Shown here: positions 43,350 to 51,300 of the stretch, one piece after another
Layout: every line of letters starts with the position of its first letter
Numbering within the stretch: the first letter of the stretch is position 1
Source: Duganella guangzhouensis
GTDB taxonomy: Bacteria; Pseudomonadota; Gammaproteobacteria; Burkholderiales; Burkholderiaceae_D
Assembly (NCBI RefSeq): GCF_009674535.1
Contig: NZ_WKJK01000015.1
Span: forward strand, 117,588 to 181,587
DNA: 64,000 nucleotides
Reading direction: 5' to 3'
Position numbers and translations under genes: made by a program
Notes under the pieces: model-generated
The model's database searches: none
What the model was told of the DNA's origin: nothing
What the model saw: only the letters and a program-made list of their open reading frames with translations

Positions 43350-43495
43350 GATAGTGCTTCCTTTATAGATGATGATGTGTCACTAAGTAATCGGAATGAT
43401 AGGAGTCACAATCTGGAAAGTCAATATAGATGACGTGCTTGCACTAAAAAATAAATTTGTTATGATGGCGTGAGAAACTCGGAAGGAGTAGCAAG

Positions 43496-44107
43496 ATGAA
43501 AAAATCGAAAGCAGAGACCGCAGAGACGCGGAGGCGCATCGTCGAGATCGCAGCCAAGGCATTTCGCAAGCAGGGAATAGAGGCCACCGGCGTAGCGCAG
43601 ATCATGGCGAGCGCTGGATTGAGCCACGGTGGTTTTTACCGCCATTTCACCTCGAAGGATCAATTGGTGACCGAAGCCCTGTCCGCTACCGAAAAAAATC
43701 TGCTGCGGGATTCCGCTGCGGCGGCGGAGACGGGGGGCGATGCGATATTGCGCGTTTTTAATGAATACATGACATCTAACTACCGTGACAATGTGGAAGA
43801 TGGTTGTCCGCTCGCCGCCATGGGTAGTGAACTGGTGCGCGCCAACGATGACACGCGCCATGCGGCAACCAACAGTTTTCGCAAGATTACCGACACAGTC
43901 GCCCCGTTCATGCATGCGCGCGATGGCGAGGACCGCGATGACATGGCGATCAGTTTGCTGACCAATATGATCGGTGCCCTGACGGTGGCGCGGATGGTGG
44001 ACGATCCGGTGTTGTCGGACAAAATCCTGGCGGTCACGCAGCGCCGCATCGGCAGGGTAATCGACCATACGAAAGCGCCCAGTGCACGGCGCCTGAACGG
44101 AGAGTGA
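43496..44107 (+). CDS. TetR-family transcriptional regulator
   Basis: A 203-residue repressor with the N-terminal helix-turn-helix TGVAQIMASAGLSHGGFYRHFTSKDQL and a ligand-binding helical domain. CPLAAMGSEL and the later helices resemble the TetR_C group associated with MFS pumps. It is divergent from the MFS pump and very probably controls it. GGAAGGAG precedes the ATG. The intergenic region holds repeated CACTAA half-sites but no clear palindrome. Confidence 0.9.
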   Translation: MKKSKAETAETRRRIVEIAAKAFRKQGIEATGVAQIMASAGLSHGGFYRHFTSKDQLVTEALSATEKNLLRDSAAAAETGGDAILRVFNEYMTSNYRDNVEDGCPLAAMGSELVRANDDTRHAATNSFRKITDTVAPFMHARDGEDRDDMAISLLTNMIGALTVARMVDDPVLSDKILAVTQRRIGRVIDHTKAPSARRLNGE

Positions 44108-44109
44108 AT

Positions 44110-44634
44110 ATGGCGTATGAATGCATGTGGGTCGATTCACCGGTCGGCAAGTTACGCCTGGTGGCCAAGGGCGACGCGCTGGCGGCCATTCTGTGGGAAG
44201 TCGATCGGCCTGATCGGGTCAAGCTTGCTCCTTTGGTCGACAATCCCGACAACGTGGTATTGAACCAGGTGGCGCAGCAACTGAGCGAATACTTTACCGG
44301 CCGTCGTAGTGGTTTCAATGTCAAACTGGACTTTAAAGGCACGGAATTCCAGCGGAAGGTGTGGGCGGCGCTGCTCACCATTCCGTTTGGCGAAACACGC
44401 ACCTACGGCGAAATTGCCGCGCAGATCGGCCTGCCTAGCGCCGTGCGGGCGGTGGGAGCGGCAAACGGTCGCAATCCCATTTCTATCATCGCGCCGTGCC
44501 ACCGGGTCATCGGCGCGGATGGCACGCTGACTGGATTTGCCGGAGGACTGAAGGCCAAGCAGGTATTGTTGACTGTTGAGGGCTGTAATTTCGAAGGGGG
44601 TAAAGCCGTCAGAATGAATGGGGGACGGCAGTAG
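44110..44634 (+). CDS. ogt: Methylated-DNA-protein cysteine methyltransferase
   Basis: A 174-residue suicidal repair protein that takes methyl groups from O6-methylguanine. The active site PCHRVIG, the DNA-binding GTEFQRKVWAALLTIPFGETRTYGEIA helix region and GAANGRNP are all intact. GGAG lies seven bases before the ATG at 44110; the GTG at 44104 overlapping the tetR stop is less likely. It ends four bases before the duplicated tRNA-Gly fragment, so it would be the last gene of the island. Confidence 0.93.
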   Translation: MAYECMWVDSPVGKLRLVAKGDALAAILWEVDRPDRVKLAPLVDNPDNVVLNQVAQQLSEYFTGRRSGFNVKLDFKGTEFQRKVWAALLTIPFGETRTYGEIAAQIGLPSAVRAVGAANGRNPISIIAPCHRVIGADGTLTGFAGGLKAKQVLLTVEGCNFEGGKAVRMNGGRQ

Positions 44635-44638
44635 GCTG

Positions 44639-44678
44639 TTCGAGACACTTCCCCCGCTCCAGTATTGAAAAAGGGCAG
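44639..44678 (+). repeat. Right direct repeat (attR-like), tRNA-Gly 3' remnant
   Basis: Starting TTCGAGAC, these bases reproduce the T-loop, 3' acceptor strand and CCA of tRNA-Gly plus its downstream flank, with three mismatches to 24135-24174. The 5' three quarters of the tRNA are absent and the ogt stop lies just upstream, so this is not a functional tRNA. Confidence 0.75.
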
Positions 44679-44701
44679 TCCAGTGTGGGCTGCCCTTTTT
44701 T
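44671..44701 (+). terminator. Terminator copied with the tRNA-Gly remnant
   Basis: AAGGGCAGTCC and GGGCTGCCCTT pair over 11 positions (one G-T) around a short loop and end in a T-run. It parallels the terminator after tRNA-Gly copy 4 and would end transcripts from tetR-ogt before the siderophore cluster. Confidence 0.85.
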
Positions 44702-44783
44702 GCGTTTGGCGAATGTCGCGGGATAAAAAATATATGTCAAGTATATAAATTTAACAACATGAAGCTACTTTAATGTATTATTG

Positions 44784-44802
44784 AATGATAATTATTATCA
44801 TT
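44784..44802. promoter_or_regulatory. Fur box of the siderophore cluster
   Basis: AATGATAATTATTATCATT is a perfect 9-1-9 palindrome containing the Fur 7-1-7 core TGATAAT-N-ATTATCA exactly. It lies 30 bases before the chosen sigma-factor start in an AT-rich stretch that must hold the promoter. Fur with Fe(II) would block transcription when iron is plentiful. Confidence 0.92.
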
Positions 44803-44832
44803 CCGGGAAACGCAAAAAATGGGAGCGTCATC

Positions 44833-45345
44833 TTGTCTTTACAAACGCCACTAGTCGAAATCTTTGTGCAACACAGAGAGCAACTGCGCCGTATTGCCAT
44901 GAGTATCGTCCGTACGGCCGACTTTGCCGATGAAATCATGCAGGACGCCTACCTGAAACTGGCCGACGGCAGTTGCATGCGCAGTGTGCAGAAGCCGCTG
45001 TTCTATTGCTGTCAGGTGGTCCGCAATCTGGCGATGGATCATTTTCGACGCCGCACGACCGAAGCCAGCTATCGCAGTTTCGGCTTGGACGTGGAAGAAA
45101 TGGCGCGTCCCACGTTGGTGACGCCGGAAAAAGTGCTGAACGAGAAGCAGGTGATTGCTGCGCTTGAACAGGCGCTGGGCCGTCTGCCCGAACGCACGCG
45201 CCGCGCTTTTGAGCTGTACCGGTTGCAGGAAATGACTCAGCGCGATATCGCGCTCACGCTAGGCTGTTCCGCAACGCTGGTCAATTTCATGATACGTGAC
45301 GCCCTCGACGCCTTGCAGGGTTGTCGTAATTTGTTGGACGATTAA
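44833..45345 (+). CDS. FecI/PvdS-like ECF sigma factor
   Basis: A 170-residue iron-starvation ECF sigma factor: region 2 (QLRRIAMSIVRTADFADEIMQDAYLKL, FYCCQVVRNLAMDHFRRR) and region 4 (ALGRLPERTRRAFELYRLQEMTQRDIALTLGCSATLVNFMIRDAL). The TTG at 44833 has GGGAG seven bases ahead. The ATG at 44785 lies inside the Fur box and would add unlike residues (MIIIIIPGN), so it is rejected. Fur would control this gene and the sigma factor would then drive the NRPS genes, as for PvdS, OrbS and MbaS. Its target promoters are not identified. Confidence 0.9.
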   Translation: MSLQTPLVEIFVQHREQLRRIAMSIVRTADFADEIMQDAYLKLADGSCMRSVQKPLFYCCQVVRNLAMDHFRRRTTEASYRSFGLDVEEMARPTLVTPEKVLNEKQVIAALEQALGRLPERTRRAFELYRLQEMTQRDIALTLGCSATLVNFMIRDALDALQGCRNLLDD

Positions 45346-45437
45346 GAAGCTTTCATAAGGAAACTGGTGTTTCCGGCTGTTCTGCTCTATGCTTGCAAAA
45401 AACAGCGAGGCGCGATCCGCCCGCGTCGGGAGTAAGC

Positions 45438-45656
45438 ATGGATAACGATAACGCCCCGGACCCGATATGGGATACCGCGTGGGCATGGGTAGTGCGCGAA
45501 CACGAGCGCACACAATTTGATGCCGCCGCGCGCGAGGAATTGCAACGCTGGCTGGCCGCCGATGAACGTCACTGCAAGCAGTACGAAAAGGCATGCCGTT
45601 TGTGGATGCTGAGCGGCCTGATTCCGCCAGCCTTCGGCGATGAATCAGCAAATTAA
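45438..45656 (+). CDS. Minimal FecR N-terminal (DUF4880) protein
   Basis: A 72-residue protein that is essentially just the FecR N-terminal domain: PIWDTAWAWVVREHERTQFDAAAREELQRWLAADERHCKQYEKACRLWMLSGL. In FecR proteins this part binds the sigma factor and is followed by a transmembrane helix and a periplasmic domain, both absent here. GGGAG lies five bases before the ATG at 45438. It directly follows the sigma gene, so it is probably a soluble sigma partner (inhibitor or activator) without membrane signalling. The alternative is a remnant of a larger fecR. Confidence 0.8.
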   Translation: MDNDNAPDPIWDTAWAWVVREHERTQFDAAAREELQRWLAADERHCKQYEKACRLWMLSGLIPPAFGDESAN

Positions 45657-45762
45657 TTTCTTACGCCACTAAACAATTCAGCTGTAGACACGTCTTGGCA
45701 ACAGAGGCACGGAGCTTGATGCTCCGGCCGCGCTTCTGTTCAATGCCGAAAAGGGACGTTAC

Positions 45763-45993
45763 ATGTCTACCAGCTGTTTTGACCGCGAGGACGAAACCTT
45801 CATCGTTCTCAAAAATCACGAAGACCAATATTCGATCTGGCCGCAATGGAAGGCCGTACCCGGTGGATGGACCGCGATAGACGGCATTCAGGGTGACAAG
45901 CAAACCGTGCTCGCTTACGTCGAGCAGGTATGGACCGACATGCGTCCGCGCTCGCTGCGGGAGTGGATGTCTGCGCAAGACCTGGTGGCCTGA
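45763..45993 (+). CDS. MbtH-like NRPS accessory protein
   Basis: A 76-residue MbtH-family protein with the conserved NHEDQYSIWP, VPGGW and W-T-D-M-R-P-x-S-L segments. These small proteins bind adenylation domains and are often needed for their folding or activity. The ATG follows AAGGGACG. It precedes the thioesterase gene by five bases and sits in the NRPS operon. Confidence 0.95.
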   Translation: MSTSCFDREDETFIVLKNHEDQYSIWPQWKAVPGGWTAIDGIQGDKQTVLAYVEQVWTDMRPRSLREWMSAQDLVA

Positions 45994-45998
45994 CTGCC

Positions 45999-46730
45999 AT
46001 GGCGGTGATCAATCTTCTGTGCCTTCCCAATGCGGGCGCCAGCGCGACCATGTATCTGCGTTGGAAGCGGCTGATGCCGGCCTGGGTCAACCTGGTGCCG
46101 GTGGAATTGCCGGGCCGTGGGCGGCGCTTGTCCGAAGCCTGCGTCGAGCATTTCGATCAGCTGGTGCCGCAGCTTTGCCGCGAAAACGCGGCACTGATGC
46201 AGCAGCCGTATGCGCTGTTTGGCCACAGCATGGGCGCGCTGCTGTCGTGGGGCATGGCTTGCCATCAGCGCGATCAGGGCCTGGCGCTGCCGCGCATCCT
46301 GTTCGCCTCCGGTACCGCCGGACCATCACGGCGCGATATGGATCGTTTCGGCGGTACCAGCGATGCCGAGCTGATTGCCGATATGCGCCGCCAGGGTGGC
46401 ACACCGGAAGAAGTATTCGATAGCCCCGAGCTGCTGCGCATGACGCTGGATATTCTCGGCGCCGATTACCGCCTGTGCCGGAGCTTTGTGTACCGCGAGA
46501 GCGAACGTTTGCCCATGCCGCTGGAAGTGCTGGCCGGCCGCCAGGATGATATCGGCGGCGCGCGCGTGCTGTCATGGCAGCGCGAGGCCGGTACTGCATT
46601 CGCGCTGCACTGGTTCGAAGGCGGCCATTTCTTTATACGCCAGCAGGAAACCGCGGTACTGCAAGCCATCTTGCGCGGACTGAAATACCGGTTTGCGGGA
46701 GTCGCCGATGCAGCAGTTGCCACTGCCTGA
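45999..46730 (+). CDS. Type II thioesterase of the NRPS cluster
   Basis: A 243-residue alpha/beta hydrolase that clears mischarged carrier domains. The nucleophile is Ser77 in GHSMGA; LPGRGRRLSE and the late GGHFF (catalytic His) are typical of the type II (GrsT/RifR) group. The start at 45999 is five bases after the mbtH stop; an open extension upstream lies inside mbtH. The next gene overlaps its end by 23 bases. Confidence 0.93.
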   Translation: MAVINLLCLPNAGASATMYLRWKRLMPAWVNLVPVELPGRGRRLSEACVEHFDQLVPQLCRENAALMQQPYALFGHSMGALLSWGMACHQRDQGLALPRILFASGTAGPSRRDMDRFGGTSDAELIADMRRQGGTPEEVFDSPELLRMTLDILGADYRLCRSFVYRESERLPMPLEVLAGRQDDIGGARVLSWQREAGTAFALHWFEGGHFFIRQQETAVLQAILRGLKYRFAGVADAAVATA

Positions 46731-47385
46731 TTGCGTCCCCGCCGGCAGCGCGGTCTGGCAGCTGGCGCTGGACTTGCAGGCGCCACCCGCAGCGGAGGAT
46801 GTGCAGCTGCTTAGCGATGATGAACGCTCACGCATCGCGCGCCTGCGCCGTCCCGCCGACCGTGTGCGGAGCATCGCTGGCCGCGCGGCCTTGCGCCGTC
46901 TGCTGGGGCATGCGGTATCGGTGGCGCCGCAGCGGCTGCGCTTTGGCGCGGGCGCGCACGGCAAACCGCAACTGCTGTCACATGAAGGTCCCGCCTTCAA
47001 TGTCGCGCATTCCGGCCGCTATGTATTAGTCGCGCTGGGCGGCGACACCATAGGCGCGCTGGGTGTGGATGTGGAGCAGCGTGACAGCAGCATGGATACC
47101 ACGGCGCTGGCGCCGCATGCGCTGACGCTGGAAGAACAGCTGGCGCTGGCCGCCAGCCGGCATGACACCACTATTTTCTACGATTACTGGAGCGCCAAGG
47201 AGGCCGCGTTAAAAGCACTCGGTGTTGGCGTCTCCGAGCATCTTCAGCAAGTTACCGTGCTGCGCCAGCCTGGCCGCCGGCTACAACTGCGCCATCAGAT
47301 GGCGCACTGGCCGCCGCTGCAAGCCTGTTTGCTACCCGCACCCGTCCAATACAGCGCCGCACTGGCCTGGCATACAAAGGATTGA
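46708..47385 (+). CDS. Sfp-type 4'-phosphopantetheinyl transferase
   Basis: A 225-residue enzyme that converts NRPS carrier domains to the holo form. Motifs: GKPQL, FNVAHSG, the Mg-binding GVDVEQRD and the signature FYDYWSAKEAALKALG. GGGAG lies six bases before the ATG at 46708. It overlaps the thioesterase gene and ends three bases before the hydroxylase gene, so all are translationally coupled. A dedicated PPTase beside the NRPS is common in siderophore clusters. Confidence 0.94.
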   Translation: MQQLPLPDCVPAGSAVWQLALDLQAPPAAEDVQLLSDDERSRIARLRRPADRVRSIAGRAALRRLLGHAVSVAPQRLRFGAGAHGKPQLLSHEGPAFNVAHSGRYVLVALGGDTIGALGVDVEQRDSSMDTTALAPHALTLEEQLALAASRHDTTIFYDYWSAKEAALKALGVGVSEHLQQVTVLRQPGRRLQLRHQMAHWPPLQACLLPAPVQYSAALAWHTKD

Positions 47386-47388
47386 ACC

Positions 47389-48366
47389 ATGATGGAATTG
47401 ATGACACGATTTGAGCGCACCGCGCCGGAAGGCTCGGAACTGCCGGTGCTGATTACGCCAGCGTATGCGGGCGAACCACTGCTGGTGGCGCAAGCGCGCC
47501 TGGCGGCGGAAATCGACACGCATCTGAAACTGGTTGGCGGCGTGCTGCTGCGCGGCTTCAGCGTGCCGAGCGTGCAGGACTTCCAGCAGTTTGCGGCAGG
47601 CTTCGGCCATCCGCTGCTGAACTATGAATTCGCGTCGACGCCGCGCAGCAGCGTCGGCAGCGGCGTCTACACTTCCACCGAATATCCGGCGCATCAGCAC
47701 ATCCCGCTGCACAACGAACAGGCTTATACCCGCGAATGGCCGATGAAGATCTGGTTCCATAGTGTGCTTTCCGCAGTCAGCGGCGGCGAGACGCCCATCG
47801 CCGACAGCCGCGCCATCTATCGCCGCATGCCTGAACATATACGCGCGCGCTTCGCGCCCGGCATGCGCTATGTGCGCAACTACGGCGAGTTCGATCTGCC
47901 GTGGCAGCAGGTGTTCAACACCGAAAACCGTGCCGACGTCGAGACATTCTGCCGCCGCACCCGTATCGAATGGGAGTGGAAGGAAGATGACGGCCTGCGT
48001 ACCACGCAGCTATGTCAGGCCATCGCCATCCATCCGCATACCGGCGACAAGGTGTGGTTCAACCAGGGGCACTTGTTCCATGTCTCGAACCTGCAGCCGG
48101 AAGTGCGCGAGTCGCTGGAGGAGCTGTGCGGCATCGAGAACCTGCCGCGCAATGTGTTCTACGCCGACGGTAGCATCATTCCCGATGAAGTGTTCGACGA
48201 GATACGCGCCGTGCTGGCGGCGGAAACCGTGAGCTTCCCATGGCAGGACGGCGATGTGCTCATGCTCGACAACATGCTGGCCGCGCACGCGCGCGCGCCA
48301 TTTAAAGGGCCGCGCAAGGTGGTGGTGGCGATGGCTGAGCCGCACGGCAATCTGGACCTGTTTTAA
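47389..48366 (+). CDS. Stand-alone aspartyl beta-hydroxylase (TauD/SyrP-like)
   Basis: A 325-residue Fe(II)/2-oxoglutarate dioxygenase of the SyrP type. The iron ligands are His108 and Glu110 (LHNEQ) and the distal His300 (NMLAAHAR), with GPRKVVVAMAEP carrying the 2-oxoglutarate-binding Arg. SyrP-like enzymes hydroxylate carrier-bound Asp at C-beta, creating an alpha-hydroxycarboxylate iron ligand. Stand-alone members in siderophore clusters (TbetaH-Asp) give L-erythro beta-hydroxyaspartate. The likely substrate is the Asp on the first PCP of the following NRPS. AAGGA precedes the ATG, and the NRPS gene starts 15 bases after its stop. Confidence 0.85.
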   Translation: MMELMTRFERTAPEGSELPVLITPAYAGEPLLVAQARLAAEIDTHLKLVGGVLLRGFSVPSVQDFQQFAAGFGHPLLNYEFASTPRSSVGSGVYTSTEYPAHQHIPLHNEQAYTREWPMKIWFHSVLSAVSGGETPIADSRAIYRRMPEHIRARFAPGMRYVRNYGEFDLPWQQVFNTENRADVETFCRRTRIEWEWKEDDGLRTTQLCQAIAIHPHTGDKVWFNQGHLFHVSNLQPEVRESLEELCGIENLPRNVFYADGSIIPDEVFDEIRAVLAAETVSFPWQDGDVLMLDNMLAAHARAPFKGPRKVVVAMAEPHGNLDLF

Positions 48367-48381
48367 AGCGAGTAAGCGACG

Positions 48382-51300
48382 ATGAATTCCCCCAACCAGA
48401 TTCCTCTCCAGGCGCCGGCCAGCATGGTCGAACAACTGCGGATGCTGGCCGATCTGCGGCCCGACGCCAAAGCGCTGATCGCTGTCGGCCGCGAAGGTGA
48501 GCGCGAGTTCAGTTACGCGCAGCTGGATCTGCGCGTGCGCGCGCTGGCGGCAGAACTGCAAGCCAGCTTTGCGCCGGGCGACCGTGCGCTGCTGGTGCTT
48601 GATAATGATGAACATTATGTGATCGCGTTTTTCGCCTGCTTGTATGCCGGCCTGACTGCGGTGCCGGTGTTCCCGCCGGAGTCGGTGCGCGAGCAGCATC
48701 TGGCGCGCTTGTCCGGCATCGCGGCCGATTGTTCCGCTGCCTGTGTGCTGACCAGCCGCGCGGTGTTGGCGCTGCTGGGCGAACATCGCATCTTTGGCGC
48801 CGCGCAGGCGTTGGCGGTGGATGCCGTCGATAGCGCGCGTGCCGCCTTGTGGCGTCCCTATGCGCCGCAACCTGGCGAGATCGCCTTCCTGCAATACACC
48901 TCGGGATCGACCTCGTCGCCGAAAGGCGTCATGGTCAGTCACGCCAATCTGATGGCCAACGAGCGCGCCATCGAAGAGTCCATGGGCATCACGGCCGATG
49001 ATGTATTTGTCAGCTGGCTGCCGCTGTATCACGACATGGGCTTGATCGGTGGGCTGTTGCAGCCTTTCCATCGCGGCATTCTGGTGGTGTTGATGAGTCC
49101 ATCGTTCTTCCTGGAGCGTCCGGTGCGCTGGCTGGAGGCGATCTCGCGCCATCGCGGCACTATCAGCGGCGGGCCCGATTTTGCATTCCGTCTTTGTTTG
49201 GAGCGCGTGCGTGAAGCGCAGTTGGCGGAGTTGGACTTGTCCAGCTGGCGCGTGGCGTTCTCCGGTGCGGAACCGGTGCGGCACGATACGCTGGCTTCCT
49301 TCATTACGTACTTCGCGCCATGTGGCTTTGATGCCCATGCCGTTTATCCGTGTTACGGCCTGGCCGAAGCAACGCTGTTGCTCAGCGGCGGCCGCCGTGG
49401 TGCTGGCATGACTGCTTGCGCGTTCGATGCAGCCAGTATCGCTGCCGGCCAGCCGCGCGCGACGGCGGATGGCCAACTGCTGGTGGCCTGCGGCACCATA
49501 CCCTCGGCACACCGTATCGTGATTATCGATGCGCAGAGCGGCGCAACGCTGGACGGCGGACGCGTTGGTGAAATCTGGGCCACCGGTCCAAGTATCGGAC
49601 AAGGTTATTGGCAGCGCCCCGACGACACCGCATGCACCTTCGCCATGCGTGATGGCTTGCGCTGGTTGCGCACCGGCGACCTGGGCTTCTTCCATGAAGG
49701 CCAGCTTTACATCGCTGGCCGTATCAAGGACGTCATTATCCTGCGCGGCCAAAATCTCTATCCACAGGATATGGAACGCGCGATTGAAGCGGAAGTAGAG
49801 GCCGTGCGCAAGGGCCGCGTTGCGGCGTTTGCGGTGCAGCTGCCGCAAGGCGGTGAGGGTATCGGCGTCGCCGCCGAGGTATCGCGCGGCTTGCAAAAGC
49901 TGGTGCCGCCGCAGGTTCTGGTCGACGCATTGAGCCAGGCCGTCAGCGTGGTTTGCCGCGAGCCGGTATCAGTTGCGCTGCTGCTGCAACCGGGGGCCTT
50001 GCCCAAGACCTCCAGTGGCAAGCTGCAACGCGGCGCTTGCCGCCAGGGTTGGCTCAATGGATCACTGGACGCCTATGCCACCTACGCTTTCGGCAGCTTC
50101 CTGCAAGGTGCCACGGCTGCGCTGCCAACGCAGAGCGCGCCCATGGACGATGCTATCGGCCGCGAACTTGCTGTCATCTGGCAGCAGGTACTTAAAGCGG
50201 AAGCGCCATTGGCCCGCGATACGCATTTCTTTGTCGCTGGCGGTAACTCGCTGGGAGCTGTGCAGGCCGCAGCGCTGATTGCACAGCGCTGTAACATCGT
50301 GTTCCCCGCGCGATTGATCTTTGAGTTCCCATTGCTGGACGCATGCGCCGCACAACTGCGCGCGTTGCTGTCAACCGCAGCTAGCGCTGCGCCTGTCGTT
50401 GGCATCCCTCGCACCGCAGCTGATGAAGGAACACCATTGCCGCTGTCGCTGGCACAACGCAGCTTGTGGCTGACGTGGGCGCTCGCGCCTGCAAGTCCGG
50501 CTTACAACCTGGCCGTGCGCATTCAGCTGCCATCCGGGCTGAATCTACAGGCATTGAAGTCGGCGCTACAGGATCTGGTCGCGCGCCATGAGCCGTTGCG
50601 TACCATCTTTATCACCGATGCCGATGGCGCGCCGCTGCAGCAGATCGTGCCCGCCAGCCGGTTTGCTTTAATGACGGCGGATCTCGGCGCAAGCAAAGAC
50701 CTGGACGTCGCTACGCAAGCCTTAGCCAGCGCACCATTTGATCTTGCCACCGAATTGCCATTCCGTGCCACGCTGCTGCGCACAGCAAGCGGCGGTGAGC
50801 TGGTACTGGCCGCCCACCATATCGCCGCCGACGGCTGGTCGCTTCAAATCGCCGTCCGCGAGCTGGTGGCAGCTTACGCCGCGCACACTGCTGGCGATGC
50901 GATGCCGCTGGCGCCACTGCCGGTGCGCTTTGCCGATTTCGCCAACTGGCAGCGGCAGCAATTGCAGGGCGCGGAACTGGAGCGTCAACTCGACTATTGG
51001 CGTCAACGTCTGGGCAGCGAGCACGAAGTACTGGCGCTGCCGCTGGACCGTCCCCGCACTGGTACGCAGGCCGCGTTGGCCGGCGTGCATGCCAGCCTGT
51101 GGCCACAGGATTTGAGCGCCGCGCTGCGTCAATACGCCCGCTCGCAAGGCGTAACGCTGTATATGGCTATGCTGGCCTTGCTCAAAACGCTGTTGTACCG
51201 CCTCAGTGGCCAGACCGATCTGCGCGTGGGCGCGCCGGCGGCCAACCGCCAGCAGGCGGAAACGCATGGACTGATTGGCTACATGGTTAGCCTGACCGTA

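Larger units (their letters stand above)
24158..44678. mobile_element. Putative tRNA-Gly-integrated genomic island (about 20.5 kb)
   Basis: The block is bounded by intact tRNA-Gly copy 4 on the left and a direct repeat of that tRNA's 3' end on the right, without the 5' half. This is the standard footprint of site-specific integration into a tRNA gene. The cargo is mixed-strand accessory metabolism, regulation and transport, unlike the compact core to the left. No integrase, excisionase or transposase is visible inside, so the element is either decayed or was mobilised in trans. A non-integrase origin, such as remnants of a fifth tRNA copy split from the array by an insertion, is also possible. 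Confidence 0.55.

Noticed and set aside
24158..44678. Prophage or conjugative element
   Set aside because: No phage structural, replication, integrase, relaxase or transfer genes are present; only the tRNA-derived direct repeats suggest mobility.
48010..49896. Minus-strand open frame (628 codons) under the hydroxylase and FAAL region
   Set aside because: Shadow of the NRPS coding strand; low-complexity composition and no ribosome-binding site or domain.
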